Of a DNA stretch of 40,985 nucleotides, positions 26,534 to 36,017 are shown in pieces. Each line of letters begins with the position of its first letter. The stretch's first letter is position 1. The DNA is from an uncultured Phycisphaera sp. (GTDB lineage: Bacteria; Planctomycetota; Phycisphaerae; Phycisphaerales; SM1A02). A program made the position numbers and the translations under genes. The stretch lies in the NCBI GenBank assembly GCA_937919685.1, contig CALFOM010000200.1, positions 1 through 40,985 of the forward strand, in the 5' to 3' direction. The notes beneath the pieces are model-generated. The model did no database searches. It was not told the DNA's origin and was given only the letters and a program-made list of their open reading frames with translations.

Positions 26534-28372
26534 GTGACTCAACGACCTGCCAAAATCGCCGGACTCTGGGAGATGATGCGGGCCGATCGGTGGCGATTCG
26601 GATACGCCATCGCATCGTTGGTCGTCGCGGCGTGCTTGCTGTACCTCATTCCGTTGATCCCGCAGGCGGTGATCGATGGGGTCCTCGGAGACCAGCCCGA
26701 TCGCGTGACCGCTACCACCCGCGGGATCATCGACCTGATGGGCGGCCGAGACCACGTGGCGGACCGGCTCTGGATCCCTCTCGTCTGGATCACCGTCATC
26801 GCGAGCCTGGCAGGCGTCGCCACCTACGGGCGGCAGCGTTGGTCGGCGGTGGCGAGCCAGAACACTGGCAAGCGAATCCGCGATCGACTGCAGAATCATG
26901 TCCAGCGAATCGAGATGAACCGATTCGACGAGCTCGACAGCGGAGACCTTCTGCAACGATGCACCTCCGACGTCGATACCACCCAGAACTTCCTGTCGAT
27001 GCAGGCCGTCGAAATCGGCCGTGCGATCATGATGTTCTTGGTTCCACTGCCGATCATGTTCGCAACCGACTGGCGTATGGCCATCGCGGCGATCTGGTTG
27101 ATCCCCGGCATCCTCTGGTTCTCCATCCATTACTTCGGCCGGGTTCGGTCGGTGTTCCGCGAAAAGGACGAAGCGGAAGGGCGGTTGACCTCGCGGGTCA
27201 CCGAGAATCTCGTCGGTATTCGCGTGGTCAGAGCGTTCAATCGGCAGAGCTTTGAGATCGATCGCTTCCGTCGCTTCAACGATGAACACCGCAATCTCGA
27301 CGAGCGTCTCTATCGAATCTTCGCACGTTTCTGGAGCGCTTCGGACCTCCTCTGTTTCATGCAGCAGGCGTCGGTGATCCTCGTCGGAGCATGGCTTCTC
27401 GCCAACGATCGAATCCTCGTCGGCGAGTTCTATTTCTTCTTCGCCGCGGTCGGCATGTTTCTCTGGCCGGTGCGAATGATGGGACGGATTCTCGCGGACC
27501 TCGGCAAGGCGACCGTGGCGGTCGAGCGACTCGACGAGATCCTCGCCCTGCCGATCGAGCAGGATCCCCCGACCACCGATGCGGCTCTCCCAAGCGGCGG
27601 GCGTCTGGAGATCCGCGATCTCGTCTTCAGCCACGCGGAGGATGCGCCCGTACTTCGTGGGATTAGCCTCGACATCGCGGCTGGCGAGACCATCGCGATC
27701 GTCGGTCCTTCGGGCGGCGGGAAGAGCACGCTGGTCAATCTGCTCCTTCGTTTCTACGACCGCGACGGTGGCTCGATACGTCTCGGCGGGGTCGACATCG
27801 AATCGATGCCGAGGCACGATCTCCGCTCGCGGATCGCCGCGGTACTGCAGCATCCCTTCCTCTTTAGCCGGACCATCCGTGAGAACATCCAGCTCTCGGC
27901 TCCGGCCGCGGATCAGGCGATGATCGAGGCGGCGACCGTCGATGCTTGTATTCACGAGTCAATCCAGCGATTCGAAGCGGGGTACGACACCAAAGTGGGT
28001 GAACGCGGCGTGACGCTCTCGGGCGGCCAACGGCAGCGCGTCGCGATCGCCCAGGCCCTGCTTCAGGATCCGGACGTACTCATCCTCGACGACGCCCTCT
28101 CCGCAGTCGACACCGGTACCGAACAGTCGATCCTCGAAGCAATTCGGGATCGCCGAGGGAGACACACCACGTTGATCATCGCCCACCGGCTTTCGACGCT
28201 GAAGGAAGCGGACCGCATCATCGTGCTGACCGAAGGGGTGATCGCGCAGGAAGGTACCCATCGATCGCTCCGGGACGCCCCCGGCCTCTACCGCCGACTC
28301 TGGGAGATTCAGGCCGCCGTCGAGACCGACGAGAATGATCCACAAGCCCCGAATACCGGAGGTGCCACTTGA
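26534..28372 (+). CDS. ABC exporter half-transporter with degenerate ATP site
   Basis: The product is 612 residues: a six-span type IV exporter membrane domain (about 1-330) followed by an ATPase domain. Walker A is GPSGGGKST (391-399) and the signature is LSGGQRQR. Walker B reads VLILDDALSAVD, with Asp (D520) where the catalytic Glu should be. The H-loop is IAHRLST. This matches the degenerate partner of heterodimeric exporters such as TM287/288, BmrCD and LmrCD. The GTG start at 26534 has only a weak ribosome site. The stop overlaps the next gene's TTG start, so the two subunits are coupled. The substrate (drug, lipid or peptide) is not predictable. Confidence 0.92.
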   Translation: MTQRPAKIAGLWEMMRADRWRFGYAIASLVVAACLLYLIPLIPQAVIDGVLGDQPDRVTATTRGIIDLMGGRDHVADRLWIPLVWITVIASLAGVATYGRQRWSAVASQNTGKRIRDRLQNHVQRIEMNRFDELDSGDLLQRCTSDVDTTQNFLSMQAVEIGRAIMMFLVPLPIMFATDWRMAIAAIWLIPGILWFSIHYFGRVRSVFREKDEAEGRLTSRVTENLVGIRVVRAFNRQSFEIDRFRRFNDEHRNLDERLYRIFARFWSASDLLCFMQQASVILVGAWLLANDRILVGEFYFFFAAVGMFLWPVRMMGRILADLGKATVAVERLDEILALPIEQDPPTTDAALPSGGRLEIRDLVFSHAEDAPVLRGISLDIAAGETIAIVGPSGGGKSTLVNLLLRFYDRDGGSIRLGGVDIESMPRHDLRSRIAAVLQHPFLFSRTIRENIQLSAPAADQAMIEAATVDACIHESIQRFEAGYDTKVGERGVTLSGGQRQRVAIAQALLQDPDVLILDDALSAVDTGTEQSILEAIRDRRGRHTTLIIAHRLSTLKEADRIIVLTEGVIAQEGTHRSLRDAPGLYRRLWEIQAAVETDENDPQAPNTGGAT

Positions 28373-30222
28373 GCGAGCACTTCCAAGAGGAGGAGAACGA
28401 CGCCGGCCGTCGCCACGTGGACTGGAGCCTCTGGCGTCGGGTCGCGGGGCACCTCCGGCCCTATCCATGGCCGGTCACCACGATGATCGGTTGCGGCCTG
28501 GTGCTCGCTGCCGTGGAAGTGATGCTTCCCTTGGTCACCGCCGCGATCATCGACGAGGCGATCGGTCAAGGCCGTGCCTCCCGCATCAGCATGCTCGGCG
28601 GACTCTACGCCGTCATGCTCGTGATCTTCTCGTTCCTGGTCTGGCGATTCATCATCGCGGCCGGCACCCTCGCAACCCGGGTCGCCTTCGACCTCCGAGG
28701 GGCCTCGTTCGCGCGACTTCAGTCTCTTCCCTTCGGTTACTTCGATGTTCGTTCGACGGGATGGCTGGTTGCCCGGGTCACCAGCGACGTCACCAAGGTG
28801 ACCGGACTTCTTCCCTGGTTCCTGTTCGACATCGGATGGGGCTCCGCGATGCTGGTCGGGATCTTCACCGCGATGATGCTGGTGGATCCGCAACTCGGGC
28901 TCGCGGTCTCCATGATCGTGCCGCCGATGGCGATCGCGACTTGGTGGTTCAAACGCCGGATGCTCGAATCGAGCCGTCGAATAAGACGATCAAACTCCCG
29001 CATCACCGCGTCGTACACCGAGACCATCGCCGGCGTGCGGACCACTCGCATGCTCGCGAGGGAGGAGGCGTCCGCCGCCGAGTTCGGCGAACTCTCCTCG
29101 GAGATGCGGCTCTGGACGATTCGAAACGCCGTTCAGTCGGCCACCTATCTTCCGATCGTGATGAGCCTCGGTTCGATTGGCGTGGGCATCGCGCTCTGGG
29201 CCGGCGGAATTCAGTTCCGCGAGCAGTCGGGGCTGAGCCTCGGCCTACTCATCGCTTTCATGCAGTACGCGGTGCTCTTCTCACAACCGATCCAGGAACT
29301 CGCTCAGCGGTTCGTCGATCTTCAAAGCGCCCAAGCCGCCGCGGAACGGGTGCAGGAACTGCTCGAGGAGACGCCGGCCATCCGTGACTCGCCGGAAGTC
29401 GAGGCCCGAATCGCCGCGGAAGTCGCCGCTCCGACGCCCGGCATCGCCGCCGACGGCGGCAAGATGACCATCGAAACCGTGACCTTCGAATCGGTCGGCC
29501 ATGCCTACGTGGGGGAAGAGCGAGTGCTCGACGACGTCTCCTTCGAGTTGAGCCGAGGGACCACGCTCGCCCTCGTCGGCGCGACCGGAAGTGGAAAAAC
29601 CACCGTTGCAGGCCTCCTTGCTCGGTGGTACGAACCCAGCGAAGGTCGGATCCTGGTCGATGGCGTCGACTATCGCGAACGGGGCCTCGACTGGTGGCAG
29701 TCGCAGTTTGGGGTGGTGCAGCAGGTTCCCCATCTCTTTTCCGGGACCGTTCGTGACAACGTCAGATACGGCCGGCTCGAGGCCGACGACGACGCCATCA
29801 ATGCGGCCCTGCAGCGGGTCCGCGCCCTCGACTTCGTGACTGGCCTGGAGGGCGGCCTCGACTTCGAGGTCGGCGAAGGTGGCGGCCATCTTTCCCAGGG
29901 ACAGCGTCAACTCATCTCGCTCGCCCGCGCGTTCCTCGCGGACCCTCAGATCTTCATCATGGATGAAGCGACCTCCTCGGTGGACGCCGAGACCGAGACG
30001 ACCATCCAGTCGGCCGTGGACGAGATCCTTCGGGATCGGATCGCCGTGGTGATCGCCCACCGGTTGTCGACGATCCGACGAGCCAACCTCATTCTGGTTC
30101 TGGATCAGGGCAAGGTGATCGAGCGTGGCTCACACGCGGAACTGATGCAGGCGAGGGGCCGCTATCGCCGGCTCTACCTCGATCAGTTCGTCAATGAAGA
30201 AGAAGCAAAGCTTCTCGGCTGA
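28369..30222 (+). CDS. ABC exporter half-transporter with intact ATP site
   Basis: The product is 617 residues and is the partner of the preceding gene. Six membrane spans occupy about residues 25-330. The ATPase domain has Walker A GATGSGKTT (about 404-412), the signature LSQGQRQL, Walker B IFIMDEATSSVD with the catalytic E533, and the H-loop IAHRLST. The LSQGQ signature with an intact Glu is the pattern of the active-site partner in heterodimeric exporters. The start is TTG at 28369, preceded by a strong GGAGGT and overlapping the previous stop (TTGA). A long linker between the two domains is rich in Ala and Glu. Confidence 0.92.
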   Translation: MSEHFQEEENDAGRRHVDWSLWRRVAGHLRPYPWPVTTMIGCGLVLAAVEVMLPLVTAAIIDEAIGQGRASRISMLGGLYAVMLVIFSFLVWRFIIAAGTLATRVAFDLRGASFARLQSLPFGYFDVRSTGWLVARVTSDVTKVTGLLPWFLFDIGWGSAMLVGIFTAMMLVDPQLGLAVSMIVPPMAIATWWFKRRMLESSRRIRRSNSRITASYTETIAGVRTTRMLAREEASAAEFGELSSEMRLWTIRNAVQSATYLPIVMSLGSIGVGIALWAGGIQFREQSGLSLGLLIAFMQYAVLFSQPIQELAQRFVDLQSAQAAAERVQELLEETPAIRDSPEVEARIAAEVAAPTPGIAADGGKMTIETVTFESVGHAYVGEERVLDDVSFELSRGTTLALVGATGSGKTTVAGLLARWYEPSEGRILVDGVDYRERGLDWWQSQFGVVQQVPHLFSGTVRDNVRYGRLEADDDAINAALQRVRALDFVTGLEGGLDFEVGEGGGHLSQGQRQLISLARAFLADPQIFIMDEATSSVDAETETTIQSAVDEILRDRIAVVIAHRLSTIRRANLILVLDQGKVIERGSHAELMQARGRYRRLYLDQFVNEEEAKLLG

Positions 30223-30237
30223 GCTCGATCGGCCGGA

Positions 30238-30582
30238 TCAATCGGTCTCGCCGACCACCAACGTGAGTAACGCCTCCGACTCGCCCATCGCACGTCCTAA
30301 GCCGACCAGTTCGGAGGGGTCTTCGCTTCCGAGGAAGCATGCGACCGATCGAAGGATCCGTTGGGAGTACGCCTCGCCAAGCGCTGGTCGGCCCTGAAGG
30401 GCCCATGTGTTTCGAGTCGACTGGGCGCCGGCCAGTGCGAAGATGAGCGTCCCGCGGGCGGTGCTGGTCACCGCCTTGACCTGCTCCTTGAGTTCCTTCT
30501 CATCAAGCGGGCCGAGCAGTTCCAAGTCGCATCGGACCAGTTCCACGGCCCGTTGCTCCGCCTTGTCGAGAACTTCCTGCAT
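30238..30582 (-). CDS. Hypothetical protein following the cytochrome c assembly genes
   Basis: I do not recognise this 114-residue protein. The ATG at 30582 follows GGAGAG at seven bases. An alternative GTG at 30612 overlaps the ccsA stop (GTGA) but has no good ribosome site. The first half is strongly helical and charged (LDKAEQRAVELV, LDEKELKEQVKAV). The second half is mostly alpha. There is no signal peptide or CXXC motif, so it is probably cytoplasmic. It follows resB and ccsA on the same strand within 30 bp and is probably co-transcribed. It converges with the ABC exporter pair, 15 bp away. Confidence 0.7.
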   Translation of the reverse strand: MQEVLDKAEQRAVELVRCDLELLGPLDEKELKEQVKAVTSTARGTLIFALAGAQSTRNTWALQGRPALGEAYSQRILRSVACFLGSEDPSELVGLGRAMGESEALLTLVVGETD

Positions 30583-30608
30583 TCGATGGCTCTCCGAAAT
30601 TCGTTGAA

Positions 30609-32375
30609 TCACGCGTAGGAATGGAGGCCCGAGATCACGAAGTTGATCACGATCCAGTTGAAGAGCATCACCCCGCAGCCGATCACCGCGAGGATCGCCG
30701 TCCAGAGCCCCTTGTCTCGGGCCTTGAGCCGGACATGCACGAGGATTGCGAAGATGACGAAGGTGTTCAGGGCGAACACCTCCTTGGGATCCCAGCCCCA
30801 CGGGCGCCCCCACGAGTGATCCGCCCAGATGGCGCCCATGACGAGGCCGGTCCAGAGAAGGACGAAGCTCAGTTCCATCAGCAGCATGGTGCTGCCATCG
30901 AGGATCTCGCCGAGGCGATCGCGTCGACGGGCCTCATCGAGACTGGCGAGGGTGTGACCGTCCGCACCCGCGAGGACCAGCGCCCCGGCACCACCCGCGC
31001 GAGCATAGACCGCCTTGCCACCGAACAGTCGATACGCCAGATAGAGCGTGGCCGTGACCGACGCCATGAAGATCAATGCATAGCTGAAGATAATCACGTT
31101 GGTATGGATATAGAGCCACACGTCGTGAAGCACCGGCATCATGTTGGAGATGTTGGGATTGAGATAGACCGGAAGAAAATTGGCGGTCATCAACGCCACC
31201 ATCGCGGTCGCTGCGGCGCCGAGCGGAATCAATCCGCGCAGCGCGGTGCGCCGCAGCCACACCATCTCGAGGAGCATGGCGCACAGCACGCCGAACCAAC
31301 TCGCGGTGGTCACCGCTTCAAACATGTTGGAGTTCGGCCACCGATCCGCGATCCACCACCGGAGTCCGAGCGCGAAGGTCTGCACGCCGAAGGCGGCGAA
31401 GAAGATCGCAAACCCTGTCCACATCGCCCACTTCCAGCGGTAGACCACGCCGAGCAGCAAGAAGATGATCGAGAACATGTAGAGGAGCCAGCCCCGAGTG
31501 AGCTGGTCTGCTTCGAAGTACCAGTTCTCCCAGCCCAGTCGGCTGGAAGATGGGTACGCCTCGGGATTCATCGCCCGCAGCGACGCAGAAAGACTGGTTG
31601 CCGCCGCATTGATGCCGACGGAATCCTGGGCGGACCAGGCGTTGACCAGGTCCCGCCAGGCCCCGGCTGCTTGACGCTGACCGGCCTCGTCGATCCCGGA
31701 GATCGGCGCCTGCTCCGGAAGGCCTTCTAGAGCGGCATCCGCAACGTCCGAATCCAGCGGGAGGAACATGACCTCGGAAAGGCCGTGCCACGCACCGTCG
31801 GAGTCGTCCTTGGACGGTGGGATAACGCGAAGACGATCCAGAAGAAACGACGGAGACATGACCGCTCGCGCCGCCTTGATCGCGTCAACCTGCTTGGCGG
31901 TGCGGATCAGATCCGACTCCATCCGCGAAAGGATCGGCGTCACTTCTGGACGTTCGAGCAATTCAGGCGAGATGAGGCCGGATGCCCTGAAGACCTCCAT
32001 GCGATCCGTCAAGCCGGGCTCGGCATTCTCAATCGCCGCCGCGATGACGTTGCGGACGAGTTTGTTCTTGATGTAGATGCAGTCCGCGTCCCGGTAGGCA
32101 TCCGGACGGAAGAGCATGTCGAGGTAGGTGAACATGGCCGACTGACCGGCGATCTCCCTCGGCCCGCTCACCGCATCCATCATCGCGTTCGCATGCGACG
32201 CAAGACTCTTGATCCGCCCTTGGACATGAACCGCCATCGCCCCCACCGGAGCGAGATCGACGTCATTCCGCCAGTCGTCGACGACCACGTCTGCGGCGAC
32301 GGGCCTGGCGAACGACCCTACCGACAGTACGAGGGTAAAGAGGAATACGAGAACGTTCGAGGTCGATCGGCTCAT
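30609..32375 (-). CDS. ccsA: Cytochrome c assembly protein CcsA (ResC) with large N-terminal domain
   Basis: With ResB it forms the System II synthase that carries haem across the membrane and attaches it to apocytochrome c. The protein is 588 residues. A signal-type segment (1-29) precedes a hydrophilic domain of about 265 residues, then the membrane domain begins near 295. Family marks are WPNSNMFEAVTTASW, LHDVWLYIHTNVIIFSYA with a conserved His, and the haem-handling WWD motif WADHSWGRPWGWDPKEV near the C-terminus. The core (about 290 residues) matches ordinary CcsA. The N-terminal domain is extra and not recognised. The start overlaps the resB stop by four bases. Confidence 0.92.
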   Translation of the reverse strand: MSRSTSNVLVFLFTLVLSVGSFARPVAADVVVDDWRNDVDLAPVGAMAVHVQGRIKSLASHANAMMDAVSGPREIAGQSAMFTYLDMLFRPDAYRDADCIYIKNKLVRNVIAAAIENAEPGLTDRMEVFRASGLISPELLERPEVTPILSRMESDLIRTAKQVDAIKAARAVMSPSFLLDRLRVIPPSKDDSDGAWHGLSEVMFLPLDSDVADAALEGLPEQAPISGIDEAGQRQAAGAWRDLVNAWSAQDSVGINAAATSLSASLRAMNPEAYPSSSRLGWENWYFEADQLTRGWLLYMFSIIFLLLGVVYRWKWAMWTGFAIFFAAFGVQTFALGLRWWIADRWPNSNMFEAVTTASWFGVLCAMLLEMVWLRRTALRGLIPLGAAATAMVALMTANFLPVYLNPNISNMMPVLHDVWLYIHTNVIIFSYALIFMASVTATLYLAYRLFGGKAVYARAGGAGALVLAGADGHTLASLDEARRRDRLGEILDGSTMLLMELSFVLLWTGLVMGAIWADHSWGRPWGWDPKEVFALNTFVIFAILVHVRLKARDKGLWTAILAVIGCGVMLFNWIVINFVISGLHSYA

Positions 32376-34864
32376 GCGGAAACCTCCGTGTCGGGGGATG
32401 CCATCCGGTCCATCCGGTCCATCCGGTCCATCCGGTCGTAGACCGCACGCCGCCGTCGCTGCTTGATGATCGGCTTGATATAGAACGCGTACACCATTCC
32501 TATGACCGCGATAATGCAGCCGAGGAGTTGAAGCACCACGCCGTTTCGATTGCCCACGCCGAGCACCGTGTAATTGAGCCCCTTGCTCGCCACGTCACCC
32601 TGGAATCGAGGTTGATCGGGCGGATCCCACTGGGCTTGGAAGTACCAAAAACCCTGGTGCTCCACGGGTTCGTTGACGCTGACCGGCACCGGCTCGCTCC
32701 ACGCCTCAGCGGGCGCATCTCGGAATCGGAGCATGCTGGTGTAGTTACGAATGTTCGAGGAGTCGCCGTCGAAGTCTCCGATGTGCGAGGTCAACACAAA
32801 CTCTTCGAGCGACACATCCGAAGGGAGCGGCATACGACGACGACTGAACATCAGTTCGATCGACCGCCCGTCGGGGAGACGAATCACACTCGGTTCGTAG
32901 ATGTGCCGCCGAAGCACCCATTCGGGCCCGTCGAATGGATACATGTGGAACCGCAGCCACGGGGATTGGCTCAGCCCTGGAATGTCGATCCGAAGCCGTG
33001 AAAAGAAATCCTTCGCATCGCGAGATCGCTGTTCGATCGGAACGATGAAGGGCTTGCGTTCGAATCTGGCTCGTGATTCGTACTGGGTGACTGCGATCTC
33101 GAGCCCCCCGGGGATTGCAATCGGCGTGCCGACGCTCAGTTCGATAATCTCCGGCTCCTCGACCCCGATCGTATTGGCGAGGCGGAGTCGACCCGGCTCG
33201 GGACCGGCCAGAACGCTCAACAGGGCGGCGCCGGTTCCCCGCTGATACGTGAAGACGATGGACTCGTCACCGATGATCGGCCCGGCGTGCTGATCACCTC
33301 GATCCATCGGCGAACCGTCCACGACGTCGCGAGTCAGGGCTGGGTCGTCGAAGACCCACCGTCGAAAGAGGCCCTTGGGGGTGGATATCTCGAGGATCGC
33401 GACGGAGACCTTGCCGCTGCCGATCGCCAGATCGTCCTGGACCGCGAGCACTCGATAGCCGTAGCCGGTCTCGCCGATCCGATTGAAATCGCCCTCTCCG
33501 TCGGCCGGAATCGTCTCGGCGATGGGCCGCTCGATCTCGATACCAAGGTCTGGAATCTCGAACCTCAGCGTCGGCTTCGTCGCCAGCGTCTGCAAATCGG
33601 ATTCCGACTCGAGCCAGCGGAAGACCAGCAGGCCGCCGTCAGCCACGCTTCGTTCCGGATCGAAGGCACGAAGCACGTAGTCGTTGCTCCGATCCATCGA
33701 CGGCGCCGCGATCCGCACCCAAGCCGTCGGATTGAGCGGGACGTCGTCGCCTCCGGGAACCGCCCGATCCCGCATCACCGCATATCGCAGAAAGCCGGTG
33801 GCCTGAATCACCAGGTCGGGAGCGGGATCATCCGGAGCGGTCGCGGGGATCGGCACATCGATCGGGTCGATCGGGAGCGTCGGCTCGCCGATCCCCCCCG
33901 GCCACACCCAGTCGCGGTCGGCGATGTAGTCGTTGTAGAGGAAGTCACCGTCGATCGGCCGCTCCGTCCATTCCAGATCACCAACCTCTCGAAGGTAGAG
34001 CGCCCAGTTCTTGGAGAGGTCGTTGCGGAGGAACAGATGATCGGTCGGCGCGAACTCAAGCCCGACCAATAGGCTCGGATCGAAGAGTCGCGTTCCGTTG
34101 ACCTTGATGTTCCGTTGAAAAGGTTGCGCCGGATCGGTTGAGAAGATCAGATCTTCGGTGTACTCGGGGTATCCGGCGATGACCTGGCGAATGAATCGCT
34201 CCCCGTCACCGCGCTGGACCATGAGGTTGACGCTGAAGGCCCGTTCACCGGCATCGTCGCCCGAGAGCAGTTCCCACTCGGGATCGATGCTCTGAATACT
34301 GACGTCGTACCGCTGCTCGCCCAGACCAAGGCTCGTCGCATTCCCCGGCATGGCGAGCAGGCTGCCGCGATCGATGACATCGCCGTTTGCGTCGTCCGCC
34401 ACCACCGCGATCGTGACCGCTCGTCGAGCGACCGGCGCATCGCCTTCGATCTTGGTCGTGAAGTAATAGACGCTCGCGAGGCAGAGGAGGATGATTCCGG
34501 TGTGGATCATCCAGACGCCGAGATTGATGATGTTGAGGGGAATCCGCCGGAGCGTGGTCACCGTCATGGTGAGGCACAGCAGTCCGATCAACAGGTTGAA
34601 CGGCCACCAGTGAAACCACTCGAACTCGGTCATCTCGAGTCCTCGCCACTGACGGATCTGGGCGTACTCCCAGGCCTCCGGATGGAAAATGTTGGGATGA
34701 ATCGGGTAGACGATTCCCGCCGATCCAATGCTCATAAAAATGAAGAGCAGCACCAAGAGCGCGATGCCCACGCTGACGTTGGAGAAAAGATCGAACAACC
34801 ACACCGCCGGATTCCGGCGGGGTCGAAGGACCTTGTTCGTGACTTCTGAACCGGTGGCGTTCAT
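32372..34864 (-). CDS. resB: Cytochrome c assembly protein ResB (Ccs1)
   Basis: This is the partner of CcsA in System II cytochrome c maturation and probably holds the apocytochrome. The protein is 829 residues, larger than typical ResB. Three membrane spans (about 31-51, 88-104 and 112-134) are followed by a periplasmic domain of some 640 residues and a last span GVVLQLLGCIIAVIGMVYAF. The tail is basic (KQRRRRAVYDRM) and contains a short tandem repeat of Asp-Arg-Met. The start at 34864 (MNATGSEVTNK) was chosen over an ATG 25 codons upstream because the extra residues read as non-coding Pro/Ser/Arg. It overlaps the ccsA start (ATGA). Confidence 0.9.
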   Translation of the reverse strand: MNATGSEVTNKVLRPRRNPAVWLFDLFSNVSVGIALLVLLFIFMSIGSAGIVYPIHPNIFHPEAWEYAQIRQWRGLEMTEFEWFHWWPFNLLIGLLCLTMTVTTLRRIPLNIINLGVWMIHTGIILLCLASVYYFTTKIEGDAPVARRAVTIAVVADDANGDVIDRGSLLAMPGNATSLGLGEQRYDVSIQSIDPEWELLSGDDAGERAFSVNLMVQRGDGERFIRQVIAGYPEYTEDLIFSTDPAQPFQRNIKVNGTRLFDPSLLVGLEFAPTDHLFLRNDLSKNWALYLREVGDLEWTERPIDGDFLYNDYIADRDWVWPGGIGEPTLPIDPIDVPIPATAPDDPAPDLVIQATGFLRYAVMRDRAVPGGDDVPLNPTAWVRIAAPSMDRSNDYVLRAFDPERSVADGGLLVFRWLESESDLQTLATKPTLRFEIPDLGIEIERPIAETIPADGEGDFNRIGETGYGYRVLAVQDDLAIGSGKVSVAILEISTPKGLFRRWVFDDPALTRDVVDGSPMDRGDQHAGPIIGDESIVFTYQRGTGAALLSVLAGPEPGRLRLANTIGVEEPEIIELSVGTPIAIPGGLEIAVTQYESRARFERKPFIVPIEQRSRDAKDFFSRLRIDIPGLSQSPWLRFHMYPFDGPEWVLRRHIYEPSVIRLPDGRSIELMFSRRRMPLPSDVSLEEFVLTSHIGDFDGDSSNIRNYTSMLRFRDAPAEAWSEPVPVSVNEPVEHQGFWYFQAQWDPPDQPRFQGDVASKGLNYTVLGVGNRNGVVLQLLGCIIAVIGMVYAFYIKPIIKQRRRRAVYDRMDRMDRMDRMASPDTEVSA
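32402..32437 (-). repeat. 9-bp tandem repeat, four copies, in the ResB tail
   Basis: Four perfect copies of CATCCGGTC (plus strand) encode four consecutive Asp-Arg-Met units on the minus strand, near the C-terminus of ResB and 27 bases from the ccsA start. The unit is a multiple of three, so copy number changes keep the frame and the ATGA overlap. Confidence 0.9.
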
Positions 34865-35312
34865 CGGGCGAAAACCGCTCCTGGGGGTCGAGGGACAGGA
34901 AGGCGAGACACTGGCGGAACTCCCTCGCAGAGGCGCCAATCGGGGGATCGTATGCCCCCGGAGCTCCCCAGATAGGGCGAGACCGTGAATAGTAGGGATT
35001 GACGCTCAAGCGGGATCCAAGGCGGTCCTCCGGATCGCCAAAAAACTCGAATTCTCCGACCAGTCCTTCGGGATCCTCCTCGAGAACGAGTCGAGGCCGA
35101 AAACCGCAGCATCGCGGTCTCCGTCTGGAATCCGCGTTCGATTTCGGCCCTCGATGAGATCCAAATGTTTTCCGCAGATTCCAAAACGCCCATGACAGAT
35201 GGCGCCAGATCACCCCTTCGTCTTCGGCTCCTCGTAAGATTCGTCCTCACTCGGTGACCGGAATCGAGCGCGCGTGCGTCTCTCCGTTCACCCCTTCGAA
35301 GGATCGCCCCCG
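34865..35312. other. Intergenic region between divergent resB and cyclophilin genes
   Basis: This 448-bp stretch holds no gene I can support. A plus-strand open stretch near 35000-35190 reads partly like protein (RIAKKLEFSDQSFGILLENE) but has no start codon or ribosome site and soon becomes Arg/Pro/Ser-rich. Promoters for both flanking genes must lie here, but I cannot place them confidently. No tRNA, riboswitch or strong hairpin is visible. Confidence 0.5.
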
Positions 35313-36017
35313 ATGCGTCATCTCGCCCCGCAAGTCCTCATCGTGTTCCTCGCCATCTTCGGTCTCAATCAGTTGGCGGCCGGGGATTACGCCACCATCA
35401 AGACCTCCGCCGGCACCATCGTCATCGAACTCGACAATGCCAAGGCACCGATCAGCGTTGCCAACTTCGAGCAGTATGCGAAGGAAGGCTACTACGACGG
35501 CACTCTGTTCCACCGCGTGATGCCCGGGTTCATGGTCCAGGGCGGCGGGTTCGACCATCACGGCGCCTACCCGCAGACGATGCACAAGAAACCAGGGGCC
35601 AGGGCAGGCATCAAGAACGAGTGGCAGAACGGCCTGAAGAATGGCAGAGGCACCCTCGCCATGGCCCGACTCGGCAATGAACCCGATTCCGGGACGAACC
35701 AGTTCTTCATCAACCTTGCCGCCAACGACTTCCTCGACCAGCCTCGGGACGGGGCGGGATATGCGGTATTCGCAAAAGTGATCGCCGGGATGGACGTGGT
35801 CGATCGGATCGGCGAGACCCCCACGACCCGTTTGCCCAACGGCATGGCCGACGTCCCCCAGAAGGCCGTGATGATCGAGTCCGTCACGATCCTCTCCAAG
35901 GACGCGGCGATGGGCGCGTTGGTGTCCGAGGCCGAAGCGAAAGTCAAAACCCTCGAGGCCGAACTGGCCGCGGCAAAGAAGGCCGTCGAAGCGTTGAAGA
36001 AAGGTGGCGGCGAGTGA
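35313..36017 (+). CDS. Secreted cyclophilin-type peptidyl-prolyl isomerase
   Basis: The product is 234 residues. It catalyses proline isomerisation during folding of exported proteins. The start at 35313 follows AAGGAT and gives the signal peptide [18 protein letters not shown] then NQLAAGD. The cyclophilin domain (about 26-190) has [27 protein letters not shown] with the catalytic Arg, [23 protein letters not shown] and [15 protein letters not shown]. The C-terminal 40 residues form an Ala/Glu/Lys coiled coil ([20 protein letters not shown]), absent from the minimal PpiA. This could mediate dimerisation or envelope contact. The stop overlaps the next gene's GTG start. Confidence 0.93.
   Translation: MRHLAPQVLIVFLAIFGLNQLAAGDYATIKTSAGTIVIELDNAKAPISVANFEQYAKEGYYDGTLFHRVMPGFMVQGGGFDHHGAYPQTMHKKPGARAGIKNEWQNGLKNGRGTLAMARLGNEPDSGTNQFFINLAANDFLDQPRDGAGYAVFAKVIAGMDVVDRIGETPTTRLPNGMADVPQKAVMIESVTILSKDAAMGALVSEAEAKVKTLEAELAAAKKAVEALKKGGGE

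Noticed and set aside
25886-27955. A 689-codon minus-strand open frame
   Set aside because: It is antisense to the acyl-CoA synthetase end and the first exporter gene. Its product has no motif and is rich in Arg, Asp, Ser and Pro, as expected of a GC-rich shadow frame.
30621-31730. A 369-codon plus-strand open frame
   Set aside because: It is antisense to ccsA and made of His, Arg, Asp and Pro runs. ccsA has clear haem-handling motifs.
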